Shown: piece after piece, positions 16,504-23,328 of the stretch
Layout of the letters: each line of letters begins with the position of its first letter
Numbering within the stretch: position 1 is the stretch's first letter
Assembly: GCA_017459665.1 (NCBI GenBank)
Contig: JAFUCN010000036.1
Coordinates: forward strand, 1 to 32,456
DNA from: Methanobrevibacter sp.
Lineage (GTDB): Archaea; Methanobacteriota; Methanobacteria; Methanobacteriales; Methanobacteriaceae
Direction: 5' to 3'
DNA length: 32,456 bases
The notes under the pieces: model-generated
Seen by the model: the letters and a program-made list of their open reading frames with translations, nothing else
Told to the model about the DNA's origin: nothing
Database searches by the model: none
Position numbers and translations under genes: made by a program

Positions 16504-17742
16504 ATGAAAGTATGTATTATTGGTCAGGGCTATATTGGGCTTCCGACTGCAGCACTTTTTTCAAGAAATCACTGCGAGGTAGTTGGAGTAGATGTTTCAC
16601 AGGAAATGATTGACAATTTAAACAAAGGAATCATCCACATTGAAGAGCCAGGAATAGCTGAAATAATCAAAAATGCAGTTAAAAATAAAGTGTATGTTGC
16701 CAGTCTAACTCCACAAAAGGCAGACGCTTTCATTATAACCGTGCCAACACCATATATTGTTGAAAACTACAGCTGCGATTTAAGCTATGTTATAAATGCG
16801 TGTGAATCAATCGTTCCTTATCTTGAAAAAGGAAATACCGTTATTGTTGAGTCCACAATCGCACCTATGTCAACCGATGAGACAATAAAGCCTATATTTG
16901 AAAAGGCCGGCTTTACAATTGGTGAGGATCTATACCTTGCACACTGTCCTGAAAGGGTGCTTCCCGGAAGAATCATTGATGAATTGATTCACAATGACCG
17001 TATAATCGGTGGCGTGACACCTGAGTGTGCCAAAAAGGCCAGCGAAGTTTACGGTCAGTTTGTTGAAGGAGACCTGATGCTTACCGAGGCAAAAACAGCT
17101 GAGCTTTCAAAGTGTATGGAAAATACATTCAGGGATGTCAACATTGCCCTTGCAAATGAACTTGCAAAAATCTGTGCGGAAATTGGTGTGAATGCACTTG
17201 ACGTCATTGAAATGGCAAACAAGCATCCAAGAGTAAATTTACACTCCCCTGGGCCTGGTGTTGGAGGACATTGCCTTGCAATCGATCCGTATTTCATTTA
17301 TGCAAAGGCTCCCGAAACCGCCAAAATCATCAAACTGGCACGTGATACAAACAATTCCATGCCTGACTTTGTATGTGAAAACGTTAAAAAGATAATTCCA
17401 AATGGTAAAATCGCCATATTGGGCGTTTCATATAAGGGAAATACCGGTGATGACAGGGAAAGCCCTGCTTATGAGATAATAGCTAAATTAAGTCCAAACT
17501 ATGAAATAGCTATCCATGACCCACACATTTCAAATCCTGATTTTATAAGCCTAGATGATGCGACAAAAGATGCTGATTTGATTTTGGTATTGTGTGACCA
17601 CAATGAATTTAAAAACTTAGATTATGAGCTAATTTTAGAAAATATGTCAAATCCTATAATATTTGATACAAAAAATATAATAAAAGAAGTTCCATCTGAA
17701 ATTACATTATATAATTACGGGAACTTGTTTGAACTAAACTAA
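16504..17742 (+). CDS. wecC: UDP-N-acetyl-D-mannosamine dehydrogenase (WecC type)
   Basis: The enzyme oxidises UDP-ManNAc twice with NAD+ to UDP-ManNAcA, a uronic acid donor for surface glycans. The 412-residue protein belongs to the UDP-glucose/GDP-mannose dehydrogenase family: an N-terminal NAD-binding GQGYIGLPTA, VESTIAPMSTDE, AHCPERVLPGR, and TAELSKCMENTFRDVNIALANE. The catalytic Cys257 is in PGPGVGGHCLAIDP, and the UDP-binding domain contains SYKGNTGDDRESPA. HPRVNLHSPGPGVGG favours the ManNAc branch over UDP-glucose dehydrogenases. A GGAG element precedes the ATG. The 2-epimerase that would make UDP-ManNAc is not in the window. Its last bases overlap the convergent DUF2264 gene. Confidence 0.92.
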   Translation: MKVCIIGQGYIGLPTAALFSRNHCEVVGVDVSQEMIDNLNKGIIHIEEPGIAEIIKNAVKNKVYVASLTPQKADAFIITVPTPYIVENYSCDLSYVINACESIVPYLEKGNTVIVESTIAPMSTDETIKPIFEKAGFTIGEDLYLAHCPERVLPGRIIDELIHNDRIIGGVTPECAKKASEVYGQFVEGDLMLTEAKTAELSKCMENTFRDVNIALANELAKICAEIGVNALDVIEMANKHPRVNLHSPGPGVGGHCLAIDPYFIYAKAPETAKIIKLARDTNNSMPDFVCENVKKIIPNGKIAILGVSYKGNTGDDRESPAYEIIAKLSPNYEIAIHDPHISNPDFISLDDATKDADLILVLCDHNEFKNLDYELILENMSNPIIFDTKNIIKEVPSEITLYNYGNLFELN

Positions 17743-18950
17743 AAGTTAATAGATTGGTCTGGTTGAATTGGATGGCCATTCCATGCTTTTTTACTTGTCC
17801 ATTCGCCAGCAGGTGAACTCCAGAATACATCATTTGCATCCAAACCTAAAGGCAGGAATACTGCACAGCATAAGTAAAGGCTACCAGTTGTAACATTTTT
17901 TTCTGCGATGTCAGTCTGTGAACCGTATAATCCCATCAGTAACCAGCCATCGCTTGTGAAGTTCTGATTATCATCGAAAAGTCTTTGAAGAACTTTTGTA
18001 AGAGCACTTCTTACTTGAGCAGGACTAATGTTTCTTGGTAAAATCTTAAGTAAAGCAGCTTGGCTAAGCAAGTGGAAAACGCCGCAACGATAAGTTAGGG
18101 ACTTTCCTAAAAGAGGATAAGTTCCTTCAGGTGAAATCACTCTTTCAAGTTGAGAAGCCAGTCTAGATGATCTCATTAGCTGCACATCCAAAAATTCACC
18201 GTCCTGAAGAGAATATTTTCTCATTACTGCTAAAATATCGTTGAGCATAGGGTGAATAAAGAGACTGTTGTAGAAACTTACATCAAAGTCTTCACCGTCT
18301 GAGTAAATCGCATCTCCTAGATAGAATTCATCTCTGAATTTTCTAACACCATATGTTAAACGCTCCTTATCGCATTCACCTGTAAATTCCAAAAGAGTCG
18401 CCTCAATCATTGCGGTGTATAACAGCCAGTGATTTTCATAAGGTGCTATTATTCTTGTGTTTTTCAGTTCACGGATTATTCTGGCCTGAACATCCATAGG
18501 CAAATTAAGCCAGATTTCATTTTTAGCTCTCAGCAATCCTTGAGCAAATAAAGCAACATCAACTAAAGATTGTTTAGGTTCAACAACAAAAATATAATCG
18601 TTATTGTTCGGATTAACAGCGTTTGTAATAGCTCTTATTGTTAAAACTTTGTATTTTTCACGAAGCTGACCTTCCTCAGATGCATCTGCTCCAAGTTCAA
18701 GCCATGGAGCTATACCATTGAATACACGTGCAAAAGCTTCAAGGTATGTAAACTTTTGACCTTCACTGCTTTTAGACTCTGCAGGCATGTTCTTTCTAAG
18801 CGCACCTTTTGAAAGGTTGTTTAAAACTGGGAAAGCTATTTTTTGCAATGTTGAAACCCAATATATCCTATCTTGCCAGACTGGAGATTCCTCCTTAATA
18901 ACTGGAGGTTCTTCTTCTTTTTTAAATCTTTTAAAAAATGAGTTGCTCAT
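17739..18950 (-). CDS. DUF2264 domain protein
   Basis: This 403-residue protein matches my memory of DUF2264, an (alpha/alpha)-barrel-like family. Features include YLEAFARVFNGIAPWLELGA, a central YENHWLLYTAMIEATLLEF, DGEDFDVSFYNSLFIHPML and a C-terminal SSPAGEWTSKKAWNGHP. Relatives have been linked to glycoside hydrolase activity on uronic acids (GH154), but I hold this loosely. There is no signal peptide: the N-terminus is basic and charged, so it should act in the cytoplasm, perhaps on glycan or sugar intermediates of the neighbouring cluster. No Shine-Dalgarno precedes the ATG at 18950; a TATA box 28 bases upstream suggests a leaderless mRNA. It converges on wecC with a four-base overlap of stop codons. 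Confidence 0.75.
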   Translation of the reverse strand: MSNSFFKRFKKEEEPPVIKEESPVWQDRIYWVSTLQKIAFPVLNNLSKGALRKNMPAESKSSEGQKFTYLEAFARVFNGIAPWLELGADASEEGQLREKYKVLTIRAITNAVNPNNNDYIFVVEPKQSLVDVALFAQGLLRAKNEIWLNLPMDVQARIIRELKNTRIIAPYENHWLLYTAMIEATLLEFTGECDKERLTYGVRKFRDEFYLGDAIYSDGEDFDVSFYNSLFIHPMLNDILAVMRKYSLQDGEFLDVQLMRSSRLASQLERVISPEGTYPLLGKSLTYRCGVFHLLSQAALLKILPRNISPAQVRSALTKVLQRLFDDNQNFTSDGWLLMGLYGSQTDIAEKNVTTGSLYLCCAVFLPLGLDANDVFWSSPAGEWTSKKAWNGHPIQPDQSINF

Positions 18951-18973
18951 GGATATATTTTTTGTAAAACCTA

Positions 18974-18983
18974 TTATATAAAG
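18974..18983 (-). promoter_or_regulatory. TATA box of the DUF2264 gene (leaderless start)
   Basis: The minus strand reads CTTTATATAA, centred about 28 bases before the ATG at 18950. The bases between hold no Shine-Dalgarno sequence, so the transcript is predicted to begin at or just before the start codon. Confidence 0.5.
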
Positions 18984-19018
18984 ATTAAAAAAATTAAAAA
19001 TTTAAAAATAAAGCAAGT

Positions 19019-19029
19019 ATTATATATTT
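19019..19029 (+). promoter_or_regulatory. leuC: TATA box of the leuCDB-ribH operon
   Basis: ATTATATATTT lies about 47 bases before the leuC ATG. The predicted transcript start near 19050 leaves a leader of about 20 bases that contains the AAAGAGGT ribosome-binding site at 19056-19063. No attenuator, leader peptide or riboswitch is visible upstream. Confidence 0.5.
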
Positions 19030-19070
19030 TTAAATTAAAAATATTTACCATTAATAAAGAGGTTTAAAAT

Positions 19071-20324
19071 ATGTCAACAATGTCTGAAAAAATATTGGCT
19101 AGGGCTTCAGGAAAAGAAAATGTTGAAGCTGGAGATATAGTTATAGCAAATATTGATGTTGCAATGACTCATGATTTGACTGGACCTCTTTCAGTAGAAT
19201 CTTTTGAAAAAATTGGAGCTGAAAAAGTCTGGGATGTATCAAAAATTGTCATACCTTTTGACCATCAGGTTCCCGCTGATTCAATCGACTCAGCAAACAA
19301 TCATATCATTATGAGGGAATTTGTAAAAAAACAGGGTATCGAGCATTTTTATGATGTCAATGCAGGTGTCTGTCATCAGATATTGCCTGAACTTGGTCAT
19401 GTTGTTCCGGGTGAGGTAATTGTCGGTGCAGATTCACATACATGTACTCATGGTGCATTGGGAGCATTTTCAACCGGTATTGGTTCAACCGATATGGCAA
19501 TGGTATTTGCTGAAGGCAACCTGTGGTTGAAGGTTCCTGAAACCAACAGGTTTAACATTACCGGTAAGTTGAAGGAAAATGTTTATGCTAAAGACGTTAT
19601 TTTGCACATTATCGGTAAAATGGGTGCAGACGGCTCAACCTATAAAGCATGTGAATTTGCAGGTGAAACCGTATCTGACATGAGCGTTTCAGACAGAATG
19701 GTTTTATGTAACATGGCAATTGAGATGGGTGGTAAAACTGGTCTTGTTGAAGCCGATGCAAAAACCGTTCAATATGTTGAAAGCCGCTCCAATAAACCTT
19801 ATGAAATTTATAAAACTGATTTGGATTCATCTTCTTTGGATATAATTGACATTGATGTCAGTGATTTGGAGCCGCAGGTGGCATGTCCTCACAACGTTGA
19901 CAATGTAAAAGCAGTAAGTGAAGTTGACGTTGAACTTGATCAAGTGTTTTTAGGTTCATGTACAAACGGCAGACTTTCCGATTTGAGGGATGCCGCTAAA
20001 ATACTTAAAGGCAAAAAAATCGCTGAAGGCACAAGAATGCTTGTAATACCTGCTTCAAAAGAGGTTTACACAAAAGCATTGGATGAAGGTTTAATAAAGA
20101 TATTTGTCGATGCCGGAGCGCTTGTATCTGCTCCTTGCTGCGGTCCGTGTCTTGGAGGTCATACCGGGATAATTGGTCCTGGAGAAGTGAGCCTTTCAAC
20201 TTCCAACAGAAACTTCAAGGGAAGGCAGGGAAGTCCTGACGGTAAAGTATATCTATCTTCCGCTGCTGTTGCTGCCGCTTCAGCTATTGAAGGAAGAATT
20301 GTATCACCGGAGGTAAAACCATGA
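19071..20324 (+). CDS. leuC: 3-isopropylmalate dehydratase large subunit
   Basis: With LeuD this enzyme isomerises 2-isopropylmalate to 3-isopropylmalate in leucine synthesis. The 417-residue aconitase-family protein has [13 protein letters not shown] and [37 protein letters not shown] and [10 protein letters not shown]. The three [4Fe-4S] ligands lie in GADSHTCTH or GSCTNGR (near 298) and CCGPCLG (near 356-359). The N-terminal half resembles the leucine-pathway enzyme of methanogens; the [10 protein letters not shown] part is also seen in homoaconitase-type proteins, so some role in coenzyme B synthesis is possible. The small subunit loop settles the call towards leucine. The ATG at 19071 has good ribosome-binding spacing. 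It is the first gene of a six-gene operon and overlaps leuD by four bases. Confidence 0.9.
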   Translation: MSTMSEKILARASGKENVEAGDIVIANIDVAMTHDLTGPLSVESFEKIGAEKVWDVSKIVIPFDHQVPADSIDSANNHIIMREFVKKQGIEHFYDVNAGVCHQILPELGHVVPGEVIVGADSHTCTHGALGAFSTGIGSTDMAMVFAEGNLWLKVPETNRFNITGKLKENVYAKDVILHIIGKMGADGSTYKACEFAGETVSDMSVSDRMVLCNMAIEMGGKTGLVEADAKTVQYVESRSNKPYEIYKTDLDSSSLDIIDIDVSDLEPQVACPHNVDNVKAVSEVDVELDQVFLGSCTNGRLSDLRDAAKILKGKKIAEGTRMLVIPASKEVYTKALDEGLIKIFVDAGALVSAPCCGPCLGGHTGIIGPGEVSLSTSNRNFKGRQGSPDGKVYLSSAAVAAASAIEGRIVSPEVKP

Positions 20325-20800
20325 AAGGCAAAGCCTGGAAATTCGGAAATGATATTGACACAGACATCATAGTTCCTGGAAGATATTTGATTTATACTGA
20401 TGAAGAAAGATTATCCCAACACTGTATGGAGGGTTTGGATTCTGAGTTCAACGATAAATGTAAAAAAGGAGACTTTATCGTGGCAGGAACCAATTTCGGA
20501 TGCGGTTCTTCAAGGGAACATGCCCCAATAGCCCTTAAAGGTGTTGGAATTAGTGCTGTAATAGCAGAGTCATTTGCAAGAATCTTTTACAGAAACGCTA
20601 CAAATGTAGGAGTTCCTCTTCTGGAAGCTCCCGGAATTACACAACTTATTGAAAACGAAGAAGAAATTGAAGTAGATATGGATGAAGGAACAATAACAAA
20701 TTCTCATGGAGAAACTATTACATTTAAAAAATTACCTCCATTCATGTTGGAAATACTCGAACAAGGTGGTTTGATTGAATACCTCAAAAACAAAAGATAA
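20321..20800 (+). CDS. leuD: 3-isopropylmalate dehydratase small subunit
   Basis: This is the swivelling small subunit that completes the active site of LeuCD. The 159-residue protein has [37 protein letters not shown] with the phosphate/carboxylate-binding loop, and [18 protein letters not shown]. The substrate-specificity loop reads YLIY. In methanogens YLVY marks isopropylmalate isomerase and YLRT marks homoaconitase, so this subunit should belong to leucine synthesis. It starts within the leuC stop (ATGA) with a GGAGGT ribosome-binding site. Its last 26 bases are shared with leuB. Confidence 0.93.
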   Translation: MKGKAWKFGNDIDTDIIVPGRYLIYTDEERLSQHCMEGLDSEFNDKCKKGDFIVAGTNFGCGSSREHAPIALKGVGISAVIAESFARIFYRNATNVGVPLLEAPGITQLIENEEEIEVDMDEGTITNSHGETITFKKLPPFMLEILEQGGLIEYLKNKR

Positions 20801-21791
20801 ATATCAGATTGCAGTTATTCCTGGAGATGGAATCGGCCGTGAGGTAATGGAAGCGACTATACATGTCCTGGACGCCTTAGATATTTATTTTGATTATGTC
20901 TATGGTGAGGCAGGTGACGAGTGCCTTGAAAAAACTGGTACTGCACTTCCCGAAGAAACTTTAGAAATCATAAGAAATGCTGATGCCTGTCTGTTTGGAG
21001 CAGCAGGTGAAAGTGCCGCTGACGTTATCGTTAAAATACGCCAGGAAATGAAGATGTTTGCAAACCTAAGACCAATCAAATCATATCCTAATACTAATTC
21101 ATTATTTGACAATATTGACTTTATGATAGTGCGTGAAAATACCGAAGGATTATATATCGCAGGCGAGGAAAGCTATACTGACGAAGGTGCAGTGGCAAGA
21201 CGCATTATCACAAGAGATGCTGAAAAGCGCATTATTGACTATGCATTCAGATATGCACGTGAAAACAATAAGACTAAAGTCACAGGCGTTCACAAAGCAA
21301 ACGTGTTAAAGAAAAGTGACGGTTTGTTTAGAGAAATTTTCTATGAAGTTGCCAAGGATTATCCTGATATTGCAACCGAGGACTTTTACGTGGATGCAAC
21401 AGCAATGTATCTGATTACACAGCCTGAAAGCTTTGAAGTGATTGTGACTACAAACCTTTTCGGAGACATATTATCCGACGAAGGCGCAGGTCTTGTTGGC
21501 GGATTGGGTTTGATTCCATCTGCAAACATTGGTGAAGACGGAGCATTGTTTGAACCTGTTCACGGTTCAGCACCAGACATTGCAGGCCAAGGCAAGGCAA
21601 ATCCGATAGCTATGATGCTTTCAGCTATAATGATGCTTAGATATCTCGGCGAAAATGAAGCCGGTGACAAATTCGAAAAAGCAATTCTAAAATTACTTAA
21701 TGACGCTAATACTTTAACTGGTGATTTGGGTGGTAGCGCTAGCACCATGGAAGTGGCCGGTGAAGTTATAAATAATTTAAACGGAGACTGA
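20775..21791 (+). CDS. leuB: 3-isopropylmalate dehydrogenase
   Basis: LeuB oxidatively decarboxylates 3-isopropylmalate with NAD+, giving the leucine precursor 2-oxoisocaproate. The 338-residue protein has IAVIPGDGIGREVMEA, a substrate-binding FANLRPIKSYP, IVRENTEGLYIAGEE, the catalytic Tyr and Lys regions (ESYTDEGAVARRII; VHKANVLKKSDGLF), the metal-binding aspartates in NLFGDILSDEGAGL and the NAD-site GSAPDIAGQGKANP. The start is odd: the only in-frame start that keeps the IAVIPGDG strand is a TTG at 20775, behind AAGGTGGT, inside leuD. The overlap of 26 bases suggests coupled translation. A homoisocitrate dehydrogenase (AksF) role is the alternative, less likely given the linked LeuD. Confidence 0.9.
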   Translation: MNTSKTKDKYQIAVIPGDGIGREVMEATIHVLDALDIYFDYVYGEAGDECLEKTGTALPEETLEIIRNADACLFGAAGESAADVIVKIRQEMKMFANLRPIKSYPNTNSLFDNIDFMIVRENTEGLYIAGEESYTDEGAVARRIITRDAEKRIIDYAFRYARENNKTKVTGVHKANVLKKSDGLFREIFYEVAKDYPDIATEDFYVDATAMYLITQPESFEVIVTTNLFGDILSDEGAGLVGGLGLIPSANIGEDGALFEPVHGSAPDIAGQGKANPIAMMLSAIMMLRYLGENEAGDKFEKAILKLLNDANTLTGDLGGSASTMEVAGEVINNLNGD

Positions 21792-21796
21792 AAAAT

Positions 21797-21907
21797 ATGG
21801 ATTTTAAAAAATTAACAAAAATGCAAATGGCAGCACTTTTTATCATATTCATTATGGTAGTAAGTGGGGTTGCAGGATTCCTTCTCATTATATTTAGTGG
21901 AGCATAA
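21797..21907 (+). CDS. 36-residue single-helix membrane peptide
   Basis: This short gene lies between leuB and ribH. It codes for a basic, polar N-terminus (MDFKKLTKMQ), then one continuous hydrophobic helix of about 24 residues (MAALFIIFIMVVSGVAGF and on), ending in SGA. A GGAG ribosome-binding site sits in the end of leuB ten bases before the ATG, and the spacing to both neighbours (5 and 20 bases) is that of an operon gene. I do not recognise the family. The helix would place the N-terminus in the cytoplasm. Placement in an operon of soluble enzymes suggests it may serve another membrane process. Confidence 0.7.
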   Translation: MDFKKLTKMQMAALFIIFIMVVSGVAGFLLIIFSGA

Positions 21908-21927
21908 ATCAAAAAGAGGTAGATAAA

Positions 21928-22344
21928 ATGGCAAAATATGAAATAGCAGCAGTAGTTGCTGAATTTAATTATGATATTACACAAATGATGTTAGAACTCG
22001 CAACAGCAGAAGCAAAAAATAGAGGTTGTGAAATTACAAAAGTAGTCGCTGTACCTGGCGTATTCGATATGCCACTTGTAATTAAAAAATTATTACAAAA
22101 AGGTGAATACGATGCAATTATCACTCTCGGTGCTGTAATCGAAGGCGCAACTGACCACGACCAAATCGTGGCACAACACGCTTCCCGTAAAATCGCTGAT
22201 TTGGCACTTGAATATGACACTCCAGTAGCACTCGGTATTACCGGTCCTGGAATGACAAGAATGGATGCTCACAGACGTGTTAAAAACGCAAAAAGTGCTG
22301 TTGAAGCAGCAATCAAAATGTGCGACAGATTAAAAGAAATTTAG
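21928..22344 (+). CDS. ribH: 6,7-dimethyl-8-ribityllumazine synthase
   Basis: RibH condenses 5-amino-6-ribitylaminouracil with 3,4-dihydroxy-2-butanone 4-phosphate, the next-to-last step to riboflavin and so to F420-linked and flavin enzymes. The 138-residue protein has AEFNYDITQMMLELA at the start, VPGVFDMPLVIKKLL, the active-site GAVIEGATDHDQIV with catalytic His, and GITGPGMTRMDAHRR near the end. It is short, as archaeal forms are. The ATG follows an AGAGGTAGAT element. Fifth gene of the leuC operon. Confidence 0.95.
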   Translation: MAKYEIAAVVAEFNYDITQMMLELATAEAKNRGCEITKVVAVPGVFDMPLVIKKLLQKGEYDAIITLGAVIEGATDHDQIVAQHASRKIADLALEYDTPVALGITGPGMTRMDAHRRVKNAKSAVEAAIKMCDRLKEI

Positions 22345-22351
22345 TGATTGG

Positions 22352-23290
22352 ATGGAAATTTTAAAACCAGATGAATTAAGAGAGAAATTTACAGATCCAT
22401 GGATTGCACCATATGAAAAAGTACTGACTATGGTTGATGGGGACAAAGTGGAAATTGTAGAATACCACCCATGCATTTCAGGATCTCATTGGTTATTAAA
22501 TCAATACAGAAATAACTCTGAGCTAATCGATTCAGCTTACCGTGACGGTAACAAACATGTCTACTTATGTCATGTAGGTTCAGCTCCATTGGACTTGAAA
22601 GCAAGTTTTAACGCTGCAGGAATTGATGAAATCGTTGTTGACAATGATGAAGTCAAGGTAACCCACGCAGGTCTTGCTGGTGCAGGTGTTGGAGCTGGAA
22701 TGTGTAGAGGAATGGGTAAAGGCGTAAAATACGTTGAGCTCATCCAAGTTGGAGGAGGCTCAAAGGCAGGTAAAGCTACAGTGGTAACACCTAAACTTGA
22801 AAAGGTTGTCATCGGTGTTGACGATACTGATACCAAAGATGCCGGAGCTACCTGGACAATGGCACATAATTTGGGTGTTGAACTTGCAGGTGAAGGCTTT
22901 GAATATCTAGACCACATTATTGTCCAATTGTATCCGCACAACCCTCATAAAACACAGAACTGTGTATCAATAGCTTTGACATTTGCTGTTGAAAGTGATA
23001 AAAAGCAGGAATTGATTGACAGAGTAATTGAAATCTTAAAAAGGGATACTCTATCTGATAAAACAGCTATTGCTATTTTGGAAGGACTGGATATTCCTGA
23101 AAAATTAAGAGAATATTCCATTGCTACAAAATCCGGAATGATGGATGTTGAAACAGCTGAAAAAGTTGCTGAAGAATTAAACATTCCATTGATTGCAGTT
23201 ACCGGTGAGCAAGGAAAAGTAGGTGCTTTAGCTGCTCTTGGTCTATATAACGACGTGGAAGAGGCAGTAAAAGCTTATGATAAAAAATAA
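22352..23290 (+). CDS. Methanogenesis marker protein 11
   Basis: This 312-residue protein matches my memory of methanogenesis marker protein 11, found in methanogens and of uncertain function. The N-terminal half has GSHWLLNQYRNN, HVGSAPLDLKASF and a glycine-rich AGLAGAGVGAGMCRGMGKG. From about residue 150 there is VVIGVDDTDTKDAGATWTMA followed by IIVQLYPHNPHKTQNCVS, which resembles the DDT-type domain of TiaS, the archaeal tRNA-Ile2 agmatinylcytidine synthetase. That likeness hints at nucleotide chemistry but the protein lacks the full TiaS layout. It lies seven bases after ribH with AGTGAT as ribosome-binding site, the last gene of the operon. Confidence 0.85.
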   Translation: MEILKPDELREKFTDPWIAPYEKVLTMVDGDKVEIVEYHPCISGSHWLLNQYRNNSELIDSAYRDGNKHVYLCHVGSAPLDLKASFNAAGIDEIVVDNDEVKVTHAGLAGAGVGAGMCRGMGKGVKYVELIQVGGGSKAGKATVVTPKLEKVVIGVDDTDTKDAGATWTMAHNLGVELAGEGFEYLDHIIVQLYPHNPHKTQNCVSIALTFAVESDKKQELIDRVIEILKRDTLSDKTAIAILEGLDIPEKLREYSIATKSGMMDVETAEKVAEELNIPLIAVTGEQGKVGALAALGLYNDVEEAVKAYDKK

Positions 23291-23295
23291 ATCTT

Positions 23296-23328
23296 GAGTT
23301 AAACTCTTGATTTATATACTATTTTTTT
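23296..23328 (+). terminator. Possible terminator at the end of the leu-rib operon
   Basis: A short GAGTT-A-AACTC inverted repeat is followed by a run of seven T ending at the stop of the convergent glycosyltransferase gene. The stem is too short to be sure of; the T-run alone could end transcription in an archaeon. Confidence 0.3.

Noticed and set aside
22570-22941. Minus-strand open frame of 123 residues opposite marker protein 11
   Set aside because: Rich in Pro, Ser and Ala in the way of an antisense frame; no start signals, and the plus strand has a recognised protein.
23296-23306. GAGTTAAACTC as a strong terminator hairpin or operator
   Set aside because: The stem is only five pairs with a one-base centre; kept only as part of a weak terminator call.
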